Positions 1-8,440 of a DNA stretch of 64,000 nucleotides are shown here, one piece after another. Source of the stretch: Candidatus Phosphitivorax anaerolimi (GTDB taxonomy: Bacteria; Desulfobacterota; Desulfomonilia; UBA1062); assembly GCA_001896555.1 (NCBI GenBank), contig MPOS01000048.1, positions 59,278 to 123,277 of the forward strand, read 5' to 3'. Each line of letters starts with the position of its first letter. Within the stretch, counting starts at the first letter, position 1. The translations under genes were made by a program, and so were the position numbers. The notes beneath the pieces are model-generated. The model was given only the letters and a program-made list of their open reading frames with translations, searched no databases and was not told the origin of the DNA.

Positions 1-290
1 TGGGGGCCGCCCATCATGGTGATGATGTCCGGGTTATATTGCTTGACATCCCGGACAATGGCCGCGGCCTGGTGAAAGTTCATGGTGACCGAGTTCACCC
101 CCACCGCGTGAGGCCTGAAGGCGTCCAGCGCCTGAGCGAGTTTTTCCGGGGTGTACTTGCTCACGATGTAGTCGAAGATCCTCACCGTGGCGCCCGTCGC
201 CTCGCATGCTGCGGCTACGTACGACAGGCCGAGCGGAGGAGATGGGGCCTCTTCCAGGGGATAGGGTGAGGCGACGAGTGCGATTCTCAT
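1..290 (-). CDS. B12-binding radical SAM protein, N-terminal part only
   Basis: Only the first 96 residues are in the window; the gene runs off the left edge. The protein starts MRIALVASPYP and carries the PPLGLSYVAA motif, then a Rossmann-like alternation ending in a MMGGPH turn. This is the usual N-terminal cobalamin-binding layout of B12-dependent radical SAM enzymes. The CxxxCxxC cluster motif that would prove radical SAM chemistry lies outside the window. The start overlaps the stop of the upstream acyltransferase by 4 bases, so it is the last visible gene of the glycan/lipid operon. It may methylate or rearrange an unactivated carbon of a lipid or sugar (inference). Confidence 0.75.
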   Translation of the reverse strand, partial: MRIALVASPYPLEEAPSPPLGLSYVAAACEATGATVRIFDYIVSKYTPEKLAQALDAFRPHAVGVNSVTMNFHQAAAIVRDVKQYNPDIITMMGGP

Positions 291-1021
291 GGGGATTCCT
301 CCGTCTCTCTCCTGGGAAAGGCAATGGACTTGAGCCATCCCAGGAGCGTGTTTCCTTTCAGCATGTCCCGGTCGATCGCGTCGATGTCCCGCTCGAGCTT
401 GGCCGCGTCGGCGAACCAGTGCTCCCGGGTTTTCATGGGGCGGTTTGTGTCCAGATCGCGCAGGGGCACGGCCGGGCTCCCGGCCGCGATGACATTGGGC
501 GGGATGTCCCGGGTGACCACCGAGCCTGCGCCGATGATGCTGTTGTCCCCGATGGTGACTCCCTTGCACACGATGCTGCCGTCGCCGAGCCAGACATTGC
601 GGCCGATGACCACGGGCGCGGTGCCCCCGATGTAGTCGGTCCGGTCATAGATCCCGTGCCAGTCGGCGTCGGTGATGTACACCCCGCTGGCCATCATGGT
701 GCTGTCGCCGATCGTGATGCCGGTGGCCGAGCTGATGCGCACTCCGGGGCAGATGAGGCAGTAGTTCCCTATTGTGATGAACCCCTTGCCCTTTTCCGCG
801 GACCAGACTGTGAGCCTTACCTTGTGCTCCGGTGTCGTGATGACGTTCGCGTAGTCACCCAGGTCGATGGGAGCCCCGAAGACGCGGACGTGCCACGGCT
901 TCATGAAGGTGCAGCCCTTCCCCAGGCGCCTGAACTGCGGCCTCAGGAAATGCCCGGCATACCAGTCCCTGAAAAGCAGATCGAGTTTTTTGATGTAGTA
1001 CGGCCTGTAGTCCCTGATCAA
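287..1021 (-). CDS. Hexapeptide-repeat (left-handed beta-helix) acyltransferase
   Basis: About 244 residues. Residues ~80-200 show the imperfect hexapeptide periodicity of LbH O- or N-acyltransferases (TIGNYC, ITIGDST, VVIGRNV, VTIGDNS). The DADWHG motif (His122) matches the catalytic histidine of WbbJ/virginiamycin-acetyltransferase-like enzymes. The reading frame stays open upstream, but that part lies opposite the neighbouring toroid gene. I therefore place the start at a TTG at 1021, with GAGG about 10 bases upstream, just after the upstream stop. It probably transfers an acetyl or other acyl group from CoA to a saccharide or lipid. The start is uncertain. Confidence 0.8.
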   Translation of the reverse strand: MIRDYRPYYIKKLDLLFRDWYAGHFLRPQFRRLGKGCTFMKPWHVRVFGAPIDLGDYANVITTPEHKVRLTVWSAEKGKGFITIGNYCLICPGVRISSATGITIGDSTMMASGVYITDADWHGIYDRTDYIGGTAPVVIGRNVWLGDGSIVCKGVTIGDNSIIGAGSVVTRDIPPNVIAAGSPAVPLRDLDTNRPMKTREHWFADAAKLERDIDAIDRDMLKGNTLLGWLKSIAFPRRETEESP

Positions 1022-1026
1022 TGAGC

Positions 1027-2148
1027 TTAAGCCCTCATATCCTGCATGTGCGAGCAGAAGGCCTCCTTGATGCTGAACACCGGATGCCTTTTCTTGAGGA
1101 AGCGGTACATGTGGGATTTCTGCCCCTCCTGCCAGAAGGAGTGGTTGAAGAGCTGGGATGCAGGGGTGATGTGATACAGGGCGTCGGCCGCCATCATGAC
1201 CGCTGCATTGGTCCAGGTGAGCTTCTCTTCCGGCCAGACCACCATGTCGGGGAAGGTTATCCCGCAGTAGTAGCTTCCGTCGTCGTGCCTCTTGTTCAAT
1301 ATCCACATAAGGAGTGTCTGCGCCGGCTCGGTCTCTCCCATGGCAGCCAGAGCGAGGATGAGCTCGGACGATTCGGCCATGGTGACCCACGGGCTGTCGC
1401 ACACACACCTGACGCCCAGGCCCTCCACTACAAACTTGTTCCAGTATTTGTCAATTCTCTTTTTCGCTTCGCCGTCCGTCAGCGCTCCACAGAGCACGGG
1501 GTAGAACCAGTCCATGGAGTAGCGCGACTTGGTCTTGTTGAAGAGATACCTGCGGTAGCGGATGGCATCTTCGAGCCTCCTCAAGGCCATCTGCCACCGG
1601 GGCCTGCTCTCGCCCAGGAGAAAGGCCAGAACAAGGGCGCATTTAAGGCTCATGTACACCGAGCACGAGCCTGTGAGCAGACTCATGTGATCGATGTTGC
1701 CCTCGGGGTTCCTGGCCCAGTAGATCTCCCCGCCCGGGCCCTGCAGTGCAACGGCATAGTCGATGCCTGCGGACACCGTGGGCCAGATGTATTCCAGGAA
1801 CGCCCGGTCCTGGGTGATGAGGTAGTAGTGGAAAACCCCCACCGCAATGTAGGACGAGTGGTTCGATTCCCGGGTCGTATCCTCGGCCTGGCCCTGGCGG
1901 TAGGCGGAATACCAGCTCCCGTCGGGAAGCTGCGTGGATGCGAGCCACTCGAAGGCGCGTCTCGCCTGCTCCAGATAACCGCCGATGGACAGCCCGATTG
2001 CCGCCTCCACATGGTCCCAGGGGTCGGTCTTGCCCCCGGCGTGCCAGGGTATTTCACCGGATGGAAGCTGCACATCGGCTATGGATGCCGCCAGGATGTC
2101 GATCTCCACCGGGTGGGACAATTTGTGATACTGGAATTCACGCTCCAT
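1027..2148 (-). CDS. Alpha/alpha-toroid protein (prenyltransferase or glycosidase-like fold)
   Basis: About 373 residues with repeated helix-pair units containing DGSWY (residues ~80) and DDGSYY (~310), the signature of squalene-cyclase/prenyltransferase and six-hairpin glycosidase toroids. I see no DxDD protonation motif of class II terpene cyclases, so the activity is unassigned. ATG 2148 is preferred over an in-frame GTG at 2157 because AGGAAAGG sits 7 bases upstream. It overlaps the end of the upstream methyltransferase by 11 bases, which suggests translational coupling. Given a GT4 glycosyltransferase and an acyltransferase in the same operon, a role on a polyisoprenoid or glycan substrate is plausible but not shown. 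Confidence 0.7.
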   Translation of the reverse strand: MEREFQYHKLSHPVEIDILAASIADVQLPSGEIPWHAGGKTDPWDHVEAAIGLSIGGYLEQARRAFEWLASTQLPDGSWYSAYRQGQAEDTTRESNHSSYIAVGVFHYYLITQDRAFLEYIWPTVSAGIDYAVALQGPGGEIYWARNPEGNIDHMSLLTGSCSVYMSLKCALVLAFLLGESRPRWQMALRRLEDAIRYRRYLFNKTKSRYSMDWFYPVLCGALTDGEAKKRIDKYWNKFVVEGLGVRCVCDSPWVTMAESSELILALAAMGETEPAQTLLMWILNKRHDDGSYYCGITFPDMVVWPEEKLTWTNAAVMMAADALYHITPASQLFNHSFWQEGQKSHMYRFLKKRHPVFSIKEAFCSHMQDMRA

Positions 2149-2884
2149 AAGAATCACCTTTCCTCAAGTAGAGTACGATGCTCTTCGAAATAACAGGATT
2201 CAACACCCGGTCGAGAAACCGGGTCAAAAGGGGTTTCTTCATGATGTCCCATACTAGAAACCGGTGATAGAGCCTGACCAGGGGGAATTCGTCGTTCTTG
2301 TGCCCTACCAGGCATTTCAGCCACCAGTAGGGACTGTGCAGCGAATGCGCCCATGCGGTGCCGATGCACCGGGTCCCGGCGCTCTCCAGCAGCTCGAGGA
2401 GTTCTTTCTTTCGGAAGATGCGGATGTGTCCGCCTTCTTCGTTGTGGTAATCGGAGGAGAGTGCCCAGCAGATCCGCTCGGGCATATATCTGGGCACGCT
2501 CACCACCAGCGACTTTCCGGGTTTGAGCACCCGGACGATCTCCCGGATCGCCTGCAGATGGTCCGGGATGTGCTCGAGCACCTCAGAACAGATGACAACA
2601 TCGAAGGATGCGTCCTGAAAGGGCAGCCTGGTGATGTCACTCACGCTCACCAGCTTGATCCCGCCGCCGTCCTCTGCCGCGCCGATCATGGTATTGAGCA
2701 TTCGATTGGCAGTGTCTGCGTCCCTCCTGCTCATGTCGATGCCCACCACGTTGACGTCGCGGCGGCGGAAGGCCTCGCCCAGGTGGCGGCCCGAGCCGCA
2801 CCCGGCATCGAGCACCCAGGAGCCTTTCGGCAGGGGCAGGCGTGAGAAATCAACTGTGAGCACCGATGGCCTCCCGGTAGACAT
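2138..2884 (-). CDS. Class I SAM-dependent methyltransferase
   Basis: 248 residues. Motif I is VLDAGCGSGRHLG (about residues 24-36), the acidic loop is GIDMS, motif II is DVVICSEVLEHIPD (~95-108), followed by VLKPGKSLVVSVPRYMPER. This is the Methyltransf_11/UbiE-like Rossmann fold. The C-terminal ~80 residues are Trp/Leu rich (SPYWWLKCLVG), which suggests membrane association or a lipid-like substrate. The gene overlaps the upstream glycosyltransferase by 35 bases and the downstream toroid gene by 11 bases. Substrate unknown; a lipid-linked or polyketide-like product of the operon is an inference. Confidence 0.85.
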   Translation of the reverse strand: MSTGRPSVLTVDFSRLPLPKGSWVLDAGCGSGRHLGEAFRRRDVNVVGIDMSRRDADTANRMLNTMIGAAEDGGGIKLVSVSDITRLPFQDASFDVVICSEVLEHIPDHLQAIREIVRVLKPGKSLVVSVPRYMPERICWALSSDYHNEEGGHIRIFRKKELLELLESAGTRCIGTAWAHSLHSPYWWLKCLVGHKNDEFPLVRLYHRFLVWDIMKKPLLTRFLDRVLNPVISKSIVLYLRKGDSYGA

Positions 2885-4145
2885 TCACGACATCCTGAGC
2901 CGTGTTCGACCATGTGAAATGCCTTTTTACCCGCTCATACCCGGCCCTGGCCAGGACGTCGCGCTTTTCGGGATTGTCCAGCAGGTCGACGATGGCCTTT
3001 TCCAGCGCGCGGGCATCGCCCGGTTTCACCAGCACGCCCGCGTCCCCCACCACCTCGGGCAGGGCGCCTCCTGTGGTGCTGATCACCGGTACCCGGCATG
3101 CCATCGCCTCTCCTGCGGGCAGCCCGAACCCCTCGTACAGGGAGGGAACGACCGCTATGGTGGTTCTGGCATAGTAGCTGGCGAAGTCCTCGTCAGGGAT
3201 GCGTCCGGTAAAGGTGATGTAGTCGTGAGCGCCCAGGCTGTTCACGAGCCGGTCTATGACCCCGTCCTTCTTCGGCTTGCCGATGACCGTCAGTTTGACG
3301 TCGCGATACCGCCGTATGGATGCAACCGCCTCGATGAGATAGCGCAGCCCCTTCAGGGGGGTGTCTGCGCTGTTGGTCACCATGATCTGGTTTTCCTCGC
3401 GCTTGATGCCCTCGACAGGATGGAAGATGTCGGTGTTGATGCCGTTTGCCACCACGCGGAACTTATAGGGCGGGATTGCGAACTGCCTGCTGATGTCGTC
3501 CTTGGATGCCTCGGACACCGTGATGATGTGGGAGAGCCTCCTCGACACGCGCTTCTGCATGTTGATGAAGGAGTACCACCGCCTCACCTTCAGCTTGCGC
3601 CACCAGATCTTTTCCGAGCTCACCTCCACGTCCCGGTCCACGGTGATGGGGTGGTGGATGGTGGCCACGGTTGGAACGCCGATGGCCTGAATGCCCAGAA
3701 GGCCGTAGGCGAGGCACTGGTTGTCGTGGAACACATCGTAGTTCCGGGCGTTCTTTCGCATGAAGTTCCACACGCGTATTCCCGACGTGAAGGGCTCGGG
3801 GAACCCGCCGCTGGATACACCGAGCCATTCGATGAGATTGACCGGCGAGGTCAGCTCTTTGAGACTCGGGACCCGGAAGAGGTCATCAGGATTGTAAAGG
3901 TCGAGGCTTGGCAGCTTGTGGAGGGTGATGTCGCTGTCGAGAACGGGGTAGGGCGGCCCGGAAACCACGTCGACCTTGTGGCCCAGATCGGCCAGTGCCC
4001 TGCTGAGCCTCTTGGTATACACCCCCTGGCCGCCGCAGGTGGGGTTCCCGCGGTAGGTGAAGAGGCAGATCCTCAAAGGAGCTTCGGAACCGGTGGATGC
4101 GCTGGGTGCGTTGGCATGCTCTCTGCCCTGATTACTCCCTGCCAT
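2850..4145 (-). CDS. Glycosyltransferase family 4 (GT-B fold)
   Basis: About 431 residues. The N-terminal Rossmann domain has the glycine-rich GGQGVYTKRLSRAL acceptor-side loop, and the C-terminal donor-nucleotide domain has LYEGFGLPAGEAMA with the E-x7-E pair typical of GT4 retaining transferases. PDEDFASYYARTTIAVVPS precedes it as in the family. ATG 4145 is used, with AGGA 10 bases upstream; a longer in-frame start would add a Cys-rich stretch that does not look like GT4. First gene of the 5-gene minus-strand operon and next after the sigma/anti-sigma pair. It probably adds a sugar from a nucleotide donor to a lipid or polysaccharide. Confidence 0.9.
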   Translation of the reverse strand: MAGSNQGREHANAPSASTGSEAPLRICLFTYRGNPTCGGQGVYTKRLSRALADLGHKVDVVSGPPYPVLDSDITLHKLPSLDLYNPDDLFRVPSLKELTSPVNLIEWLGVSSGGFPEPFTSGIRVWNFMRKNARNYDVFHDNQCLAYGLLGIQAIGVPTVATIHHPITVDRDVEVSSEKIWWRKLKVRRWYSFINMQKRVSRRLSHIITVSEASKDDISRQFAIPPYKFRVVANGINTDIFHPVEGIKREENQIMVTNSADTPLKGLRYLIEAVASIRRYRDVKLTVIGKPKKDGVIDRLVNSLGAHDYITFTGRIPDEDFASYYARTTIAVVPSLYEGFGLPAGEAMACRVPVISTTGGALPEVVGDAGVLVKPGDARALEKAIVDLLDNPEKRDVLARAGYERVKRHFTWSNTAQDVVNVYREAIGAHS

Positions 4146-4209
4146 GGAATTGACATCCTTTTTATAAATGAAATTACTGCAGCCCTTTTGCCACAGACAG
4201 CAGCATTTC

Positions 4210-4238
4210 ACACTACCAGCCGTATATGGAAAAATCAA
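4210..4238 (-). promoter_or_regulatory. Possible sigma-70-type promoter for the glycosyltransferase operon
   Basis: On the minus strand TTGATT (4238-4233) and TAGTGT (4215-4210) are separated by 17 bases, about 65 bases before the glycosyltransferase ATG. The hexamer matches are only moderate (4/6 and 3/6). The 252-base gap 4146-4397 holds no gene that I can see. Confidence 0.3.
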
Positions 4239-4397
4239 TGAAAATCACCAGAATAAGACCAATCTATCTCAACGGCGGACAACGCCTGGAGGGGCGTGGG
4301 TTTCACAGGGGAGGAAAGATAGCTATGAAGGGCCTTTTTGCAGGATGAGAAGGTCTGTACGGCAAACAGGCTCTCTTCGTCCCGGGAGCGCGATCTT

Positions 4398-4649
4398 TTA
4401 AACCACGGCTCCGCGCGATTTGGAAAAGTTTTCCCGGATGATCTTTCTGAGCCGGTCGAGCGTCTCCCGGCTCACGCAGCAGGGCGGATCGACCTTACGG
4501 GAGAGGGTGACGGTCACGGTGTAGGTGCGCAGCGAGACCCTGCACTTACTGCAGGCCCGGACGTGGTTCTGAACCTCGACAATGAGTTCCTCGGACAGCG
4601 AGTTATCCAGAAACTCCTGAAACAGGGCCGAACAGAGCTTGCAGTTCAT
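4398..4649 (-). CDS. Soluble zinc-binding anti-sigma factor (ZAS type)
   Basis: 83 residues, no membrane segment. The central HVRACSKC gives the HxxxCxxC zinc signature of ZAS anti-sigma factors (RsrA/ChrR class). Extra cysteines lie in the N-terminal CKLC and in DPPCC. The start codon overlaps the sigma-factor stop (ATGA), the usual sigma/anti-sigma coupling. Known family members bind their ECF sigma and may release it on thiol oxidation or metal loss; a redox or metal signal here is inference from the cysteines and cytoplasmic location. Confidence 0.85.
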   Translation of the reverse strand: MNCKLCSALFQEFLDNSLSEELIVEVQNHVRACSKCRVSLRTYTVTVTLSRKVDPPCCVSRETLDRLRKIIRENFSKSRGAVV

Positions 4650-5251
4650 TCTTTCTCCTTTGAAGGCTCTGTGTACTTGCTGAAGTACTCTGAAAGGAGC
4701 TGTCTCAGAATGAGCCTGCCTCTGTGCAACCTGGACTTGACAGCCGGTACGCTGATACCGAGCGTCTCGGCGATTTCCTCATTCTTGAGCCCTTCCACGT
4801 CCTTGAGGACTACCACCGTCCTCATTGCCTCGGGCAGCGAGTCGATGGACCTCCTCAATACCTCCTTGCTCTCCTCGGAGAGCAGCACATCGTCCGGAAG
4901 ATTTGTCCAATCATACTCCAAGAACTGCTCCTGATCAATATCTTCTACAGGAGTCTGTTCGGAGAACTTCTTTTCTTTTCTCAGATAGCCGTACGCGGCG
5001 TTGGTGGTCACCCGGTAGAGCCAGGTGGAGAAATACGCCTCGGTGGTCAGGGTGCCGATCTTTGCGATGACGGTCAGAAACACGTCCTGCATGATCTCTT
5101 CGGCGGCATGGGCATCTCGAGTAAGGTGGTATGCAAGGTTGTATACCTTATTCGAGTAGCGCTTCACGATTTCCTCCATGGCCGCAGGATCGCCCTGCTT
5201 GACTTCGCGAACCAGATCCGAGTCGGTCTGTTTTTCTCTTTTCTTACTCAT
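4646..5251 (-). CDS. ECF RNA polymerase sigma factor
   Basis: 201 residues. Sigma region 2 is at about residues 25-95 (YSNKVYNLAYHLTRDAHAAEEIMQDVF, shown here as the YNLAYHLTRD and AEEIMQDVF segments, then FSTWLYRVTTNAA). Region 4 is at ~135-190 with EIAETLGISVPAVKSRLHRGR as two short helices of the -35-binding HTH. There is no region 1 or 3, so it is group IV. The ATG directly abuts the gcvPB stop (5252-5254), with AAGAAGG as ribosome site inside the end of gcvPB, so it is very likely co-transcribed with the glycine cleavage operon. The anti-sigma follows with a 4-base overlap. Confidence 0.93.
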   Translation of the reverse strand: MSKKREKQTDSDLVREVKQGDPAAMEEIVKRYSNKVYNLAYHLTRDAHAAEEIMQDVFLTVIAKIGTLTTEAYFSTWLYRVTTNAAYGYLRKEKKFSEQTPVEDIDQEQFLEYDWTNLPDDVLLSEESKEVLRRSIDSLPEAMRTVVVLKDVEGLKNEEIAETLGISVPAVKSRLHRGRLILRQLLSEYFSKYTEPSKEKE

Positions 5252-6745
5252 TTAGATACCTTCTTCTCCGGGTTGGATTCGCTCGTCAGGCCAGGTAAGT
5301 ATGAGATTCCTCGCCGCCCACACCTCATCCACCCGCAACACAGGGGCGGCCAGAGGCGATTCATGGGTCTTTTCCGGCTCCTCGCGGCTCATTGCCGCGA
5401 TGTTTTCCATGGCCTGGACGAACCGGTCCAGTTCCTGAAGAGGCTCTGTTTCCGTGGGTTCGATCATGAGCGCACCGGCCACCACCAGGGGGAAGTAGAC
5501 GGTGGGCGGGTGGAACCCGAAGTCCATGAGGGCCTTCGCCATGTCCATGGTTGTCACGCCGGCCTCCTTCTGCAGAGCGTCGCTGAAGACGAACTCGTGG
5601 AGCGTAGGCGTATCATAGGCGAGGTCGAAGAATTTTTTCAGCCTGTTTTTGATATAGAGCGCATTGAGGCTCGCGGTGGTCGCCGCCTCCCGCAGACCCA
5701 AGTGACCCAGGCTCAGGATATACGCAAGCGCCTTGATGCATACGCTCACGTTCCCCATGCAGGAGTGCACCTTGCCGATGCTCTCGGGATGCGGTTCTTC
5801 TTCAAGGACATACGCCCCTGAAGCATCGCGGACGATCCGGGGGGCGGGAAGGAAGGGTTCCAGCTCCTTCCTGACCAGCACGGGCCCGCTGCCCGGCCCG
5901 CCTCCTCCGTGGGGGGTGCCGAAGGTCTTGTGCAGGTTGACGTGCATGCAGTCGACCCCCATGTCTCCGGGCCGCACGATGCCCATGATTGCATTGAGAT
6001 TGGCCCCGTCCATATAGAGGTACGACCCGTTTTCGTGGAGGAGCTCTGCGATGGTATGGATCTCCTGCTCGAAGACGCCTAAGGTGTTGGGATTGGTGAT
6101 CATGAGCGCAGCCGTGTCGTGGTTGAGATGCTGCCTCAGGATTGACGCCTCCAGGTATCCATTCTCTCCTGATGGGATGGCCTTGGTGACGAAGCCGGCA
6201 ATGGTACAGGATGCCGGGTTGGTCCCATGGGCCGTGTCCGGGATGAGCACCGTGCGCCGATGCTCTCCCCGGCTCTTCAGCGCCCTTTTGATGACCATCA
6301 TGCCGGTGAGCTCGCCGTGAGCGCCCGCAGCGGGCCAGAGCGAGCACGCGTCCATGCCGCAGATCTCCCCGAGGTAGTCCTGGAGCTGGGCGAGCCGTTC
6401 CAGCACAGGCCCCATGGCCCCGGTGTCGGCGGGGTGGACCGGCGCGAGCCGGGCTGCAATCTCCTCGGTGATCTTGGGGTTGTACTTCATGGTGCACGAG
6501 CCCAGAGGGTACATGCCGTGATCGATGCCATAGTTCAGCCGCGAGAGCCGAGTGAAGTGCCTGACAGTCTCCACCTCCGAGACATCGGGAAGATCCGGCA
6601 GGCCCCCGGTGCCGGGCAGGTCTGCGGCCCCGGCAGGGTCAAAGGGAGCAGGGAGCACGCGCTTGTTCTTTCCGGGTGCGCCTTTCAGGTTGAGCAGAGG
6701 TTCCCTCACCTCCGGGAAATGCGTTACATATTCGCTGCCAGACAT
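5252..6745 (-). CDS. gcvPB: Glycine dehydrogenase (decarboxylating) subunit 2
   Basis: 497 residues, the C-terminal-half subunit of split P-protein. The PLP lysine is in NLHKTFGTPHGGGG; SLWPAAGAHGELTG, DTAHGTNPASCT and YMDGANLNAIMG are family landmarks. With GcvPA it decarboxylates glycine and transfers aminomethyl to lipoyl-GcvH. ATG 6745 is chosen because AGGAGG lies 7 bases upstream; it overlaps the gcvPA end by 22 bases. Order in the operon is gcvT-gcvH-gcvPA-gcvPB, then an ECF sigma factor. No dihydrolipoamide dehydrogenase is in the window. Confidence 0.97.
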   Translation of the reverse strand: MSGSEYVTHFPEVREPLLNLKGAPGKNKRVLPAPFDPAGAADLPGTGGLPDLPDVSEVETVRHFTRLSRLNYGIDHGMYPLGSCTMKYNPKITEEIAARLAPVHPADTGAMGPVLERLAQLQDYLGEICGMDACSLWPAAGAHGELTGMMVIKRALKSRGEHRRTVLIPDTAHGTNPASCTIAGFVTKAIPSGENGYLEASILRQHLNHDTAALMITNPNTLGVFEQEIHTIAELLHENGSYLYMDGANLNAIMGIVRPGDMGVDCMHVNLHKTFGTPHGGGGPGSGPVLVRKELEPFLPAPRIVRDASGAYVLEEEPHPESIGKVHSCMGNVSVCIKALAYILSLGHLGLREAATTASLNALYIKNRLKKFFDLAYDTPTLHEFVFSDALQKEAGVTTMDMAKALMDFGFHPPTVYFPLVVAGALMIEPTETEPLQELDRFVQAMENIAAMSREEPEKTHESPLAAPVLRVDEVWAARNLILTWPDERIQPGEEGI

Positions 6746-8028
6746 CTGCATTCCTCCTGGGTGTTCATCTCGGTTACGGTGACGAGCACGGAAGGGGGGA
6801 TCTCCGGATACTGCCGTGCAACCGGGATGCCCGGGACGATCCCTGCGCTCTTGAGTTTTTTCAGCCTGTCCTCGTCCATGGGGATCACGAACTCGTGGAA
6901 GACCGGGGCCGAGAAGACGGGCGCGATGCCCTTGTCTTTGAGCAGGCCCATGAGGAATCGTGCCCCGGACGCGCACTGCAGGGCTGTTTCCCTCAACCCC
7001 TTCGGCCCCATGGCGCTTAGATAGATTGCGGCCCTCAGGGCGCAGAGGCCCTGGTTTGTGCAGATGTTGGAGGTGGCCTTTTCCCTGCGGATGTGCTGCT
7101 CGCGGGTCGAGAGGGTGAGACAGAAGGCCTGGGAGCCCTCACGATCTTTCGTGAGTCCCACCACCCTGCCGGGCATCCGGCGGACATGCTCTTTCCGGGT
7201 GCAGAAGAATCCCAGCAGGGGGCCTCCTGCGCCGGCCGGGTTGCCGAAGGACTGGGCTTCGCCCACAACCACATCGGGGCCGTATTCTCCGGGGGCCTTC
7301 AGGATGCCCAGAGAGAGCGCCTCGGTGACCGCGATACCCCAGAACCCCGCCCTGCCCGAGACGATCCGGGCCACCTGCTCCATGGGTTCGATCACGCCGA
7401 AATAGTTCGGACTCTGGATGAAAAAGGCCGTATCCTGACCCGCCGACTCTTCCAGGGCCTTGAGATCGGTCTGGCCCGTTGCCGGGTCAAAGGGAATCTC
7501 AACGATCTCTTCAACGTCCGCATGAGCGAGATAGGTTCTGAGCACGCTCCGAAACGAGGGTTGCATGGCCCTTGTGACCGCCACCCGCCGGATGCCCTTG
7601 ATCCTCAAGGCCATGAGCGCGGCCTCGGCCAGGGCCGTGGCCCCGTCGTACATGGACGCGTTGGATACCTCCATGCCGGTGAGGCCGGCCATCATGCTCT
7701 GGTACTCGAAGATCGCCTGGAGAGTCCCCTGGCTGATCTCGGGCTGGTACGGGGTGTAGGCGGTGACGAACTCCTGACGCGAGGCCAGTGAGTTCACGAT
7801 TGCGGGGATGTGGTGGCGGTAGATCCCCCCTCCGGCGAAGACCACCCGCGAAGGCCGGAAATCGAGCTCCCTGCGGAGCGATTCTTCGTCCTTCGGGCCT
7901 TCCACGGCAAGTTTTGCTCCGAAGCGCAACTCAGGGGGGATGGAGGAGAAGACCTCGTCGGGGCGCTCGATCCCGATCGTGGCCAGGATCTTCCGGAGAT
8001 CCTCACCATTGTGGGAGATATATGACAT
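6724..8028 (-). CDS. gcvPA: Glycine dehydrogenase (decarboxylating) subunit 1
   Basis: 434 residues, usual length for the N-terminal-half subunit of split P-protein. Landmarks: YTPYQPEISQGTLQAIFEYQ, here seen as TPYQPEISQGTLQ; NASMYDGATALAEA; and QSFGNPAGAGGP. It forms the alpha2beta2 glycine decarboxylase with GcvPB and acts in the cytoplasm. The start codon abuts the gcvH stop (8029). The split arrangement is common in Desulfobacterota, Firmicutes and Thermotogae, whereas Gammaproteobacteria use a fused GcvP. Confidence 0.97.
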   Translation of the reverse strand: MSYISHNGEDLRKILATIGIERPDEVFSSIPPELRFGAKLAVEGPKDEESLRRELDFRPSRVVFAGGGIYRHHIPAIVNSLASRQEFVTAYTPYQPEISQGTLQAIFEYQSMMAGLTGMEVSNASMYDGATALAEAALMALRIKGIRRVAVTRAMQPSFRSVLRTYLAHADVEEIVEIPFDPATGQTDLKALEESAGQDTAFFIQSPNYFGVIEPMEQVARIVSGRAGFWGIAVTEALSLGILKAPGEYGPDVVVGEAQSFGNPAGAGGPLLGFFCTRKEHVRRMPGRVVGLTKDREGSQAFCLTLSTREQHIRREKATSNICTNQGLCALRAAIYLSAMGPKGLRETALQCASGARFLMGLLKDKGIAPVFSAPVFHEFVIPMDEDRLKKLKSAGIVPGIPVARQYPEIPPSVLVTVTEMNTQEECRCLAANM

Positions 8029-8418
8029 CTATTTCGCCTCTGCCTCGATATATGCCTGGTAGGTCCGCGCATCCATGAGTGTGTCGACCTGGGAGGGGTC
8101 GTTGACCTTCAGAACCACCATCCAGGCCTCTCCATAGCAGTCCTGGTTTATGAGCTCGGGGGTGTCCATGAGCACCCCGTTCACCTCGACGACCTCGCCG
8201 TCCACCGGCGCATAGATCTCGGAAACCGCCTTGACCGATTCCACTGTCCCGATCGGGTCTCCCTTGGCAACGGCGGTGCCCACTTCCACGAGCTCGACGA
8301 ATACGACGTCTCCCAGCTCATGTTGGGCGTAGTCCGTGATGCCGACCTTCATCAGGTCATCTTCCAGCTCGCCCCACTCATGATCTTCTGTATAGAAAAG
8401 CTGCTCCGGTATTTCCAT
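8029..8418 (-). CDS. gcvH: Glycine cleavage system H protein
   Basis: 129 residues, standard length. The lipoyl attachment lysine is Lys63 in ESVKAVSE, and the EDHEW N-terminal hairpin is present. It carries the aminomethyl group between GcvPA/PB and GcvT on its lipoyl arm. Good ribosome site (GAGGAGG region) before ATG 8418. Lies between gcvT (22-base gap) and gcvPA (abutting). Lipoate synthesis or ligation genes are not in the window. Confidence 0.98.
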   Translation of the reverse strand: MEIPEQLFYTEDHEWGELEDDLMKVGITDYAQHELGDVVFVELVEVGTAVAKGDPIGTVESVKAVSEIYAPVDGEVVEVNGVLMDTPELINQDCYGEAWMVVLKVNDPSQVDTLMDARTYQAYIEAEAK

Positions 8419-8440
8419 GGAAGTTCCTCCTCTTCATCGT

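Noticed and set aside
1860..1871. GGTTCGATTCC, a tRNA T-arm-like sequence
   Set aside because: It lies inside the toroid coding sequence on the opposite strand, and no acceptor or anticodon stems pair around it. No tRNA gene was found anywhere in the window.
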